The translations under genes and the position numbers were made by a program. Below, piece by piece: positions 23,952-31,819 of a stretch of DNA of 64,000 nt. The notes below the pieces were generated by a model. It was given only the letters and a program-made list of their open reading frames with translations, had not been told where the DNA came from and did not search any database. The DNA is from Erysipelotrichaceae bacterium (GTDB lineage: Bacteria; Bacillota_I; Bacilli_A; Erysipelotrichales; Erysipelotrichaceae): NCBI GenBank assembly GCA_017431225.1, contig JAFRLM010000015.1, forward strand, positions 1 to 64,000. The letters run 5' to 3'. Each line of letters starts with the position of its first letter. The first letter of the stretch is position 1.

Positions 23952-24847
23952 ATGAACTGCTGGAGCGCTTTGAAGCCTATTTGAGACAGCAGCACAGCGG
24001 CTCGGAGAATACCGTTACCGCCTACGGCAAGGATGTGCGCCGTTTCTGCGCCTATCTGCAGGAAGAGGGGATCAGCGATCCCGGACAGGTCGGAAAGGAA
24101 ACAGTACTGAAATACAGCGCGGCTTTACGCAGCGGCTCACTGACCGACGGAAAGAAGATCTCCAACGCGACCTATTCCCGCTCGCTTTCGGCGCTCAGGA
24201 CGTTCTACCGTTATCTCTGTGAGCAGGGACGCTGTGAAAACAATCCCTTCACGCTGATGAAAGGCATCCATGTGGAGAAACATCTGCCGGACGTTCTGAC
24301 CTTCGATCAGGTCGAACGGCTCCTGAGCAGTTTCGATCTCGAGGATAAAAGACAGCTGCGCAGCCGCACGATCACCGAAACGATCTATGCCTGCGGGCTG
24401 CGTATCTCGGAATGCTGCAGTCTGAAACTCAGTGACATCGATAAAAGAGAGTGCACGATCCGGGTCTTCGGTAAAGGAAGCAAGGAACGGATCATGCCGT
24501 ATTATCCGGGACTGAATGACCTGTTCGATCTCTATGAAAGGGAATACCGCAGTCTCTACGCGAAAAATGACGATTATTTCGTCAGTGAAAGGGGAAGCGC
24601 GCTGACGCCCCGTTCCGTACAGCTGATGCTGAAGGAAAGCGGGGAGAGGATCGGCCTGCCGTTCTCCTTACATCCTCATATGCTGCGTCATTCCTTCGCG
24701 ACCCATCTGCTCGATAACGGCGCGGATCTCAAGACCGTGCAGGAGCTTTTGGGACACGCGAAGCTCTCGACGACGCAGATCTATACCCATCTGACCTATG
24801 ACCGTCTGGCGAAAGCGATCCTGGCGGCTCATCCCCACAGCAAGTGA
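23948..24847 (+). CDS. xerC: Tyrosine recombinase XerC-type
   Basis: A 299-residue tyrosine recombinase. Residues 1-105 form the SAM-like core-binding domain; the catalytic set is R152, K176, H244-x2-R247, H270 and nucleophile Y279. By position after topA and trmFO it is the CodV/XerC orthologue that resolves chromosome dimers at dif. No dif-like site was identified in the window. The start is coupled to trmFO by ATGA. Confidence 0.93.
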   Translation: MNELLERFEAYLRQQHSGSENTVTAYGKDVRRFCAYLQEEGISDPGQVGKETVLKYSAALRSGSLTDGKKISNATYSRSLSALRTFYRYLCEQGRCENNPFTLMKGIHVEKHLPDVLTFDQVERLLSSFDLEDKRQLRSRTITETIYACGLRISECCSLKLSDIDKRECTIRVFGKGSKERIMPYYPGLNDLFDLYEREYRSLYAKNDDYFVSERGSALTPRSVQLMLKESGERIGLPFSLHPHMLRHSFATHLLDNGADLKTVQELLGHAKLSTTQIYTHLTYDRLAKAILAAHPHSK

Positions 24848-24850
24848 TCC

Positions 24851-24879
24851 TTGTCCGGCTCTGTGCGGACAGGTATAAT
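24851..24879 (+). promoter_or_regulatory. miaB promoter
   Basis: -35 TTGTCC (24851-24856), 17-base spacer, -10 TATAAT (24874-24879). TGTCCG...CGGACA within it is a 6-bp dyad. Confidence 0.7.
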
Positions 24880-24925
24880 TTGCTTGTTTAAAAAAGCCTG
24901 CGGAAAGCAGAGACAAAGAAAGAAA

Positions 24926-24945
24926 GTCAGGCCTTCCTGGCTTTT
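24926..24945 (+). promoter_or_regulatory. Possible attenuator hairpin in the miaB leader
   Basis: GTCAGG-CCTT-CCTGGC followed by TTTTGC looks like a weak terminator 15 bases before the start codon. An earlier GCCTG (24896-24900) could pair with CAGGC (24928-24932) and prevent it. Whether this regulates miaB is unproven. Confidence 0.3.
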
Positions 24946-24960
24946 GCGAGGAAGTGCATT

Positions 24961-26394
24961 ATGAACGATTATAAACTGCCATCACTGCGCCAGGCGGCGC
25001 GCCGTTCCCGGGAAGTTGTCATCGAAGACAACCTTTTCGTGCTCCCGGAGGAACTGAAGACTCTTGGCAGCGGAAAGAAATACTATATCCGCACCCACGG
25101 CTGCCAGGCGAATGAGCGTGACTCGGAAACGATGTCCGGCATCCTGCAGGACATGGGCTATACAGCGGCCGAAGATCCCGCGGAAGCGGATCTGATCCTG
25201 ATCAACACCTGCGCGATCCGTGAGAACGCGGAAAAGAAGGTCCTTGGTGAATTCGGTTTCTTCAAGGACTACAAGCGCCGCAACCCGGATCTGCTGCTGG
25301 CGATGTCCGGCTGCATGGCACAGGAAGAAAAGACCGTGGACGAGATCCTGAAAAAATATCCGCAGGTCGATCTGATCTTCGGCACGCATAACATCTACCG
25401 TCTGCCGCTGCTTCTTGAAAGAGCAGTCAGGGAAAAGAAAAGAGTCGTTGAAGTCTTCTCCAAGCAGGGGGAAGTCATCGAGAATCTGCCGGCCAGCCGT
25501 GTTCTGAACCATAAGGCCTGGGTCAACATCATGTACGGCTGCGACAAGTTCTGCACCTACTGCATCGTCCCTTACACCAGAGGCAAGGAGCGTTCCCGCC
25601 GCATGGGCGAGATCGTTGAGGAAGTGCGTCAGCTCAAGGAGCAGGGCTATAAGGAAGTCACACTGCTTGGACAGAACGTCAATGCCTACGGTCTCGACCT
25701 CGGCATGGAGAACGGTTTCGCGCAGCTGCTTGAGGAAGTGGCGAAGACAGAGATCCCGCGTATCCGTTTCACGACCCCGCATCCGCGCAACTTTGACGAG
25801 GCCGCAGTCGCGATGCTGGCGAAATATCCCAATATCATGCCGGCCTTCCACCTGCCGGTGCAGTCCGGCAGCAACCGGGTGCTGAAGGCGATGAACCGCA
25901 GCTATACCCGCGAGATCTATCTCGATCTTTTTGACCGCATCAAGGCAAGCGTTCCCAACGCCTCTTTTACAACGGATATCATCGTCGGTTTCCCCAACGA
26001 GACGGACGAGGAATTCGAAGAGACGATGACGCTGTATGACCGCTGCGCCTTTGACAATGCCTTTACCTTCATCTACTCGCCGCGCAACGGCACGCCGGCT
26101 GCCAAGATCGAGGATCATACCCCGACGGAAGTCAAGGAAGAGCGTCTGCGCCGTCTCAATGAGAAGGTCACTTACTACGCGAAAAAACACAATCTTGAAT
26201 ACCAGGACCGTATCGTCGAAGTTCTGACGGACGGACCTTCCAAAAAACGCAGCGACATCTATGCCGGCTACACAAAGGAAAACAAGCTGGTCAATTTCGA
26301 AGGAAAAGACCTGCAGCCGGGAGATCTGGTACGGGTGAAGATCACCGAGTGCCACAACTTCTCGCTCAACGGTGTCGCAATTGAAAAGGTATAA
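24961..26394 (+). CDS. miaB: tRNA-2-methylthio-N6-dimethylallyladenosine synthase
   Basis: A 477-residue radical-SAM methylthiotransferase acting at A37 of tRNA. The N-terminal auxiliary cluster is bound by C48, C84 and C118; the radical-SAM cluster by C194-x3-C198-x2-C201 (YGCDKFCTYCIVPYTRG). The C-terminal TRAM domain binds RNA. GAGGAAG precedes the ATG. The window also carries rimO, the ribosomal protein S12 paralogue. Confidence 0.96.
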   Translation: MNDYKLPSLRQAARRSREVVIEDNLFVLPEELKTLGSGKKYYIRTHGCQANERDSETMSGILQDMGYTAAEDPAEADLILINTCAIRENAEKKVLGEFGFFKDYKRRNPDLLLAMSGCMAQEEKTVDEILKKYPQVDLIFGTHNIYRLPLLLERAVREKKRVVEVFSKQGEVIENLPASRVLNHKAWVNIMYGCDKFCTYCIVPYTRGKERSRRMGEIVEEVRQLKEQGYKEVTLLGQNVNAYGLDLGMENGFAQLLEEVAKTEIPRIRFTTPHPRNFDEAAVAMLAKYPNIMPAFHLPVQSGSNRVLKAMNRSYTREIYLDLFDRIKASVPNASFTTDIIVGFPNETDEEFEETMTLYDRCAFDNAFTFIYSPRNGTPAAKIEDHTPTEVKEERLRRLNEKVTYYAKKHNLEYQDRIVEVLTDGPSKKRSDIYAGYTKENKLVNFEGKDLQPGDLVRVKITECHNFSLNGVAIEKV

Positions 26395-26409
26395 GCTTTT
26401 CAATATAAT
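26381..26409 (+). promoter_or_regulatory. rnjB-ftsK promoter with internal dyad
   Basis: -35 TTGAAA (26381-26386), 17-base spacer, -10 TATAAT (26404-26409). TTGAAAAG and CTTTTCAA (26381-26388 and 26396-26403) form a perfect 8-bp dyad across the -35 and spacer, a plausible operator. Confidence 0.65.
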
Positions 26410-26438
26410 TAAATAGATTTAACAGGAGGATATCATCT

Positions 26439-28100
26439 ATGCAAAGAGTGCGCATAATGGTTTTGGGCGGACTCAGTGAAGACGGCAAAAATATGGCTGT
26501 CATCGAGATCGATCAGGATATCTTTGTTGTTGACTGTGGTCTAAAATACCCGAATTCGGAACAGCTGGGTGTGCAGTGCATTATCCCGGATTTTACGTAT
26601 ATCCTTGAAAATAAAGAGCGCGTGAAAGCAGTACTGATCACGCACGGGCATGATGATGTCATGGTCGGTCTCGGCTATCTTCTGCAGGAAGTGGATCTGC
26701 CGGTCTACGCGACGCCGCTGACTGCGAAGATCCTTGGCAGGCAGTTCGATGCCATGGGTATCCGTAATAAACACGTCAATCTGCTGCGCCGCAACAGCGA
26801 CATCACGATCGCCGGCCATAAGATCCATACCTTTGCCGTTACCCAGTCCATCCCGGACTGCATCGGCATCTCCTTTGAGACGGAGAACGGCCAGATCGTT
26901 TACAGCAGCGAATTCATCTTCGATTACGACGGTCTCAACGAGTCCTTCCAGATGGACTTCCCGACGCTTTCCAAGATCGGCTCCGGAAAAGTACTGGCGC
27001 TTCTGGGCGAGTCCGTCGGCGCCCACCGGATCGGCTTCACTTCCCCGCATCACCGCATCACCCCGGCGATCGACCGCTACTTCGAAGCGGAACGCGGCCG
27101 TTTCTTCATCACTTTATACAAACAGAACCTGTACCGTATCTTCGAAGTTCTCGAACTGGCGAAGAAATACAAGCGCAGAGTCTACTTTACCGAAGAGGAC
27201 CAGCGCCGTATCCTGCAGGATGTCGAGCAGCTCGGCTATTATAAATTCCCGGCTTCGCTGATCGTCAACAAGAAGGACTTCAGCAATTCTCTGGATGATC
27301 TGATCATCATCGTCTCCGGTTCCGGTAACGAAGTCTTCCGCCGCATGAACCGCATCGCGATCGGTGATGACCGTGAGATCGAGCTTTCCCGCAATGACGC
27401 TGTCATCGTCGCTTCCCCGGTCGTCCCCGGTACTGAAAAGGAATCCGCCAATATGGAGGATGACCTTTATATCGCTGGTGTCCGGGTCTTCAAGATCGGC
27501 AAGGAACAGGCATACTCCATGCATGCTTCCCAGGAAGATCTGAAGATGATGCTGAACATCCTCAAGCCGGAATATTACATCCCGGTAAAAGGGGAATACC
27601 GTTCCCTGATCGCGAACGCTGAAGTCGCCACGGCTGTCGGCTATCTGCCGAACCGCATCGTTGTGCTGGATAACGGCCAGTTCGCGGAATTCACCGACGG
27701 TCATCTCATCTCGACCCATGAGACGCTTGAGCTGAACGATACATTGATCGACGGCAAGGATAAGCTTGATGTCACCGGTATGGTCCTGAAAGACCGTGAG
27801 ACCCTGTCCACGGACGGCGCGATCATCCTCGGTATCGTTCTGAACTTTGAGACCAAGAAAGTCATCGGCGGCCCCGATGTCCAGAGCCGCGGCGTCATCT
27901 ATCTGAAAGACGCGGATTATATCCTGGAAGAAGTTGGCAAGATCCTCATCTCTTCTGTAGAAGAAGCGGTAAAGGAAGGCCGTTATGATAATATGAAAGT
28001 ACGTGCTGAGGCTAAGGAAAAGATCAGCCGCTATATCGCCAAGCAGACCGGCAAACGGCCGATGATCCTGCCGGCGATCGTTGAGATCAACGAGGCATAG
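26439..28100 (+). CDS. rnjB: RNase J-family protein with degenerate active site (J2-like)
   Basis: A 553-residue beta-CASP metallo-beta-lactamase-fold protein of RNase J length and domain order. Several metal-binding residues are replaced: the HxHxDH motif reads H69-G-H71-D-D73-V74, the next His motif reads VTQSIPD (Q136), the following Asp is E158 (SSEFIFD), and the C-terminal PVHGEYR-type motif is PVKGEYR (K384). H362 is kept. In Firmicutes RNase J2 is the weakly active partner of J1 and is found next to spoIIIE/ftsK as here, so a J2-like scaffold role is likely. AGGAGG precedes the ATG; ftsK follows after 1 base. Confidence 0.85.
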   Translation: MQRVRIMVLGGLSEDGKNMAVIEIDQDIFVVDCGLKYPNSEQLGVQCIIPDFTYILENKERVKAVLITHGHDDVMVGLGYLLQEVDLPVYATPLTAKILGRQFDAMGIRNKHVNLLRRNSDITIAGHKIHTFAVTQSIPDCIGISFETENGQIVYSSEFIFDYDGLNESFQMDFPTLSKIGSGKVLALLGESVGAHRIGFTSPHHRITPAIDRYFEAERGRFFITLYKQNLYRIFEVLELAKKYKRRVYFTEEDQRRILQDVEQLGYYKFPASLIVNKKDFSNSLDDLIIIVSGSGNEVFRRMNRIAIGDDREIELSRNDAVIVASPVVPGTEKESANMEDDLYIAGVRVFKIGKEQAYSMHASQEDLKMMLNILKPEYYIPVKGEYRSLIANAEVATAVGYLPNRIVVLDNGQFAEFTDGHLISTHETLELNDTLIDGKDKLDVTGMVLKDRETLSTDGAIILGIVLNFETKKVIGGPDVQSRGVIYLKDADYILEEVGKILISSVEEAVKEGRYDNMKVRAEAKEKISRYIAKQTGKRPMILPAIVEINEA

Positions 28101-28101
28101 A

Positions 28102-30534
28102 ATGTCCAAGAAAAAGAAAAACACGAAACAGGCAGATACTTCGAATCTTCTTTTATACGCAATAGGAACGATCGTTCTGATCGTTCTTTTGGTGTTGTCC
28201 GTCGGACGTATGGGCATCGTTGGCGCCAGCAGCGACGGTTTCCTGTCCTTCCTGTTCGGCGATTTCTATCTGCCGATCATGCTGACGCTGATCTTCTTAT
28301 GCGTCTACAAGCTGCTGTTTGAAAGAAAACACCCGATCCGGGTGAACTTCTTCATCGGCCTCTGGCTCGTCAATATCGCCATCTTCCTCTTCCTGGGTGT
28401 ACTGAAAAAAGACATCAGCACGCTTTCCGCCATGGGCGGCTGGATGAAAGAGGGGATCTGGCACATGGCCGATAAGACCAAATACACTTACGGCGCCGGA
28501 ATGATCGGCTACTTCCTTTACAGCGCCTTATGCCAGTTATTTGACCGCGTCGGCGCGATCCTCTTCCTCGTGCTCATCTTTGTGATCGGTGTCCTTCTGA
28601 TGATCCCGTTCAGCTTCTACCGCAGCTCGATGGATAAGGTCAAGGAGAGCGGCGAGAAGTACGCGGAGGAAAGACGCCAGTACCGCGAGGAACGGGAACG
28701 CGAAAAAGAAGCAGAGCGTCAGCGTCTGCAGGCGGAAAAGGAACAGCGTCTGGCGATCGAACGCGCCAAACAGGCGGAGATCGACCGCAAGAAACAGGAG
28801 GCCAGAGATGCCTACCTGCATAATCCGGATCTGCCGGTTTTTATCGACAAGCGCCTGATCTTCGGTGATGAAGAGGATCAGCCGGCTGAGAATCTGACAC
28901 AGGTAAAGTCCAAGTATTTCATCGATGTCTCTAAAAAGGAAACTGCCCGTCCGGCAGTGGAAGATCCTGTTGTGGATATTCCGGTCACAGAGCCTGCTCC
29001 GGTCACAGAAAAAGCAGAAGAAAAGGAGACTCCGGAAGAAGTCCCGGCCAAAACGACCCGGGTCGTCAAACCGGCCAAGACCTACCGTCTGCCGCCGATC
29101 TCCCTGCTCGATAAGGCGGATACCCGCAGAGGCGGCGCCAATACCGTTTCTGCAAAAGAGAAGGGACAGAAAGTCCTCGAGATCCTGAACAACTTCGGTA
29201 TCCCGGCGGAACTCGTCAATACCCACATCGGACCGTCCGTCACCAAATTTGAGATCAAACCGGATTCCTCGGTCAAGGTCAACCGTATCCAGAACGTCTC
29301 CGACAACATCAAGATGGAACTGGCGGCCAAGGATATCCGTATCGAAGCCCCGATCCCGGGCCGCAACGCGGTCGGTATCGAGATCCCGAACGTCGAGCCG
29401 GTCCCGGTCTACATGAGTGAGCTCATGCAGAAGATCCCGGATAAACTGAAGGATTCCCCGCTGCTTTTCGTACTGGGCAAAGATCTTTTAGGCAAAGGCG
29501 TTTACTGTGAGCTTGACCGTATGCCGCATCTTCTGATCGCCGGCGCTACCGGTTCCGGTAAATCCGTCTGTATCAACACGATCATCATGTCGCTGATCAT
29601 GCGCAATCATCCGGACGATGTGAAGCTCGTCCTGGTCGACCCGAAGAAGGTCGAATTCACGCCGTATCATGATGTCCCGCATCTGCTCTGGCCGGTCGTT
29701 ACCGATAACGCCATCGCTTCCTCGCTCTTGCAGCGCATCGTCGCGATCATGGAGGAACGTTATGACGTCTTTGCGGCTGCCGGTGTCCGCAAGATCGGAG
29801 ACTATAACGAACTCGTCGAAAGAAACAATGAGAACCTCGAGGAAGGGCAGACCCCGATGAACAAGATGCCCTATATCGTCGTGATCATCGATGAGCTTGC
29901 CGATATGATGGCGATCGCCGGAAAGGAAGTCGAACTCTCCATCCAGCGTATCACCCAGCTCGCCCGTGCCTGCGGCATCCATCTGATCGTCGCGACCCAG
30001 AGACCGAGCACCGATGTCATCACCGGTCTTATCAAGGCGAACATCCCGTCCCGTATCTCCTTTGCGGTCTCTTCCAGCATCGACTCCCGTACGATCCTTG
30101 ACCAGACCGGCGCTGAGCGCCTTCTGGGCTATGGCGATATGCTGTATTATCCGCAGGGTGAGAGCGCGCCGATCCGTCTGCAGGGCGTCTTTGTCCGTGA
30201 CGATGAGATCAAGCGTGTTACTGACTTCTTGAAGAAGGAAGCGACTCCGGATTATGACGATACCTATTTCGCTCTGGTCAACAACCAGAAGGTCAATGGC
30301 GAAGGCAGCAAGGGACGTCAGGACGAAGATCCGATGATGCCTGAAGTCGTTGAATACATCCGTGAAGCACAGAAAGCCTCGACGTCGCTCCTGCAGCGCC
30401 GTTTCGGCATCGGCTACAACCGCGCTGCCCGTCTGATCGACGCTCTGGAAGAAGCAGGCTATATCGGACCGGTCAACGGTTCCAAGCCGCGCGAAGTCTA
30501 CCTGAAAAAAGAGGGAGACGCCGAAGAAGAATAG
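28102..30534 (+). CDS. ftsK: DNA translocase FtsK/SpoIIIE family
   Basis: An 810-residue membrane-anchored DNA pump that clears chromosomes from the division septum. Four N-terminal membrane helices lie between about 13 and 175, followed by a charged coiled coil (about 185-240), a proline/glutamate-rich linker, and the motor with Walker A GATGSGKS and Walker B VVIIDELADMM. A C-terminal gamma winged helix (TSLLQRRFGIGYNRAARLID) reads polar sequences. The start at 28102 has GAGG upstream and lies 1 base after rnjB. The pheS T-box promoter overlaps its last codons. Confidence 0.96.
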   Translation: MSKKKKNTKQADTSNLLLYAIGTIVLIVLLVLSVGRMGIVGASSDGFLSFLFGDFYLPIMLTLIFLCVYKLLFERKHPIRVNFFIGLWLVNIAIFLFLGVLKKDISTLSAMGGWMKEGIWHMADKTKYTYGAGMIGYFLYSALCQLFDRVGAILFLVLIFVIGVLLMIPFSFYRSSMDKVKESGEKYAEERRQYREEREREKEAERQRLQAEKEQRLAIERAKQAEIDRKKQEARDAYLHNPDLPVFIDKRLIFGDEEDQPAENLTQVKSKYFIDVSKKETARPAVEDPVVDIPVTEPAPVTEKAEEKETPEEVPAKTTRVVKPAKTYRLPPISLLDKADTRRGGANTVSAKEKGQKVLEILNNFGIPAELVNTHIGPSVTKFEIKPDSSVKVNRIQNVSDNIKMELAAKDIRIEAPIPGRNAVGIEIPNVEPVPVYMSELMQKIPDKLKDSPLLFVLGKDLLGKGVYCELDRMPHLLIAGATGSGKSVCINTIIMSLIMRNHPDDVKLVLVDPKKVEFTPYHDVPHLLWPVVTDNAIASSLLQRIVAIMEERYDVFAAAGVRKIGDYNELVERNNENLEEGQTPMNKMPYIVVIIDELADMMAIAGKEVELSIQRITQLARACGIHLIVATQRPSTDVITGLIKANIPSRISFAVSSSIDSRTILDQTGAERLLGYGDMLYYPQGESAPIRLQGVFVRDDEIKRVTDFLKKEATPDYDDTYFALVNNQKVNGEGSKGRQDEDPMMPEVVEYIREAQKASTSLLQRRFGIGYNRAARLIDALEEAGYIGPVNGSKPREVYLKKEGDAEEE

Positions 30535-30561
30535 ACATTCCCAAAGCTTTGGGCGTATAAT
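30532..30561 (+). promoter_or_regulatory. pheST T-box promoter
   Basis: -35 TAGACA (30532-30537) overlapping the ftsK stop, 18-base spacer, -10 TATAAT (30556-30561). Confidence 0.65.
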
Positions 30562-30567
30562 AGATAA

Positions 30568-30763
30568 AACGCAGTAAAGAAACGTGGTTGACAGAAAGCG
30601 GCCAAGAGAGGGGAAGGGAGCTGCGAATTCCCTGCCGCCGGTCAACGGATTCCTCTTTACAGTGAGGCCAATCACCTCCGGTATGACCCGTTATCGTCAA
30701 AAGAGTGCAAAAGTAGGATGGTACCACGGTTAAGAATCGTTCCTTAAGCGTGGTTTTTATTTT
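30568..30763 (+). promoter_or_regulatory. T-box riboswitch (tRNA-Phe) controlling pheST
   Basis: T-box AGGATGGTACCACGG (30715-30729) overlaps the 5' arm of the terminator stem 30724-30734/30743-30753 (one mismatch), followed by TTTTTATTTT. A TTC triplet at 30650-30652 is the likely phenylalanine specifier. Confidence 0.92.
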
Positions 30764-30772
30764 GGAGGGCAA

Positions 30773-31804
30773 ATGGACACAGTTACATTAAAGAATGAAG
30801 CACTTCAGCGAATCGAAAAAGCTGAAAAAACCAGCGATCTGGAGCAGCTGCGCATCGAATACCTGGCCAAAAAGGGCATGGTCCAGCAGCTGATGGTCCA
30901 GATGAAAGACCTTTCTCCGGAAGAAAAGCCGGCGTTCGGTCAGAAAGTCAACGAATTGAAAAAGGTCATCACCCAGGCTCTTGAAGACCGTCAGAAACAG
31001 CTGGCGGAAAGCGAGCTCAATGAGCGTCTGAAGACCGAAAAGATCGATATCAGTCTCGATGCCAGCAGCGCCCCGGTGGGCAGCCTGCATCCGCTGACAC
31101 TGATCACCCAGCAGATCGAAGACATCTTTGTCGGTCTCGGCTATGAAGTCGCCGAGGGTCCGGAAGTTGAGCTTGACCTGTACAACTTTGAAAAAGCGAA
31201 CATCCCTGCGGATCACCCGTCCCGTGACATGCAGGATACCTTTTATATCGATCCCAACACGCTGTTAAGAACGCATACCACCGCGATCCAGATGCGTGTT
31301 CTGGAAGCTGCCCACGGCAAGACGCCGATCAAGCTCGTCTGCCCGGGCAAGGTCTACCGCCGTGACGATGATGACGCGACCCATTCCCATCAGTTCATGC
31401 AGTCGGAAGGCCTGGTCGTCGGTGAGGGCATCACCCTGGCCGATCTCAAGGGCACGCTGCAGTTCATGATCGAATCCCTGTTCAAGGAGGGAACCAAGAT
31501 CCGTTTCCGTCCTTCCTATTTCCCGTTCACTGAGCCTTCCTTCGAAGTCGATATGTCCTGCCACATCTGCGGCGGCAAAGGCTGCAATGTCTGCAAACAT
31601 ACCGGCTGGATCGAGATCCTGGGCAGCGGCATGGTCCATCCGCATGTCCTCGAGATCAACGGTTTCGATCCCAAGAAATATACCGGTTTCGCCTTCGGTG
31701 TCGGTCTTGAGCGTATCGCGATGCTGAAATACGGCATCACCGATATCCGTGATCTCTACACCAACGATATCCGTTTCCTGCAGGGCTTCAAGAAGTATCA
31801 ATAA
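30773..31804 (+). CDS. pheS: Phenylalanyl-tRNA synthetase alpha subunit
   Basis: A 343-residue alpha subunit of the (alpha-beta)2 synthetase. The N-terminal coiled coil binds tRNA-Phe; the class II catalytic core shows HPLTLITQQIEDIFVGLGY, the RTHTT segment (motif 2 region), FRPSYFPFTEPSFEVD and motif 3 FGVGLERIAMLKYG. A Cys cluster (CHICGGKGCNVC) is typical of many bacterial PheS. GGAGG lies 4 bases before the ATG. pheT follows 15 bases after the stop. Confidence 0.97.
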   Translation: MDTVTLKNEALQRIEKAEKTSDLEQLRIEYLAKKGMVQQLMVQMKDLSPEEKPAFGQKVNELKKVITQALEDRQKQLAESELNERLKTEKIDISLDASSAPVGSLHPLTLITQQIEDIFVGLGYEVAEGPEVELDLYNFEKANIPADHPSRDMQDTFYIDPNTLLRTHTTAIQMRVLEAAHGKTPIKLVCPGKVYRRDDDDATHSHQFMQSEGLVVGEGITLADLKGTLQFMIESLFKEGTKIRFRPSYFPFTEPSFEVDMSCHICGGKGCNVCKHTGWIEILGSGMVHPHVLEINGFDPKKYTGFAFGVGLERIAMLKYGITDIRDLYTNDIRFLQGFKKYQ

Positions 31805-31819
31805 GGAGGACAGCGAACA

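Noticed and set aside
24982-26403. 473-residue open frame on the minus strand opposite miaB
   Set aside because: It is the antisense of a clearly conserved gene, has no recognisable domain or ribosome binding site, and arises from codon bias that leaves few stops on the opposite strand.
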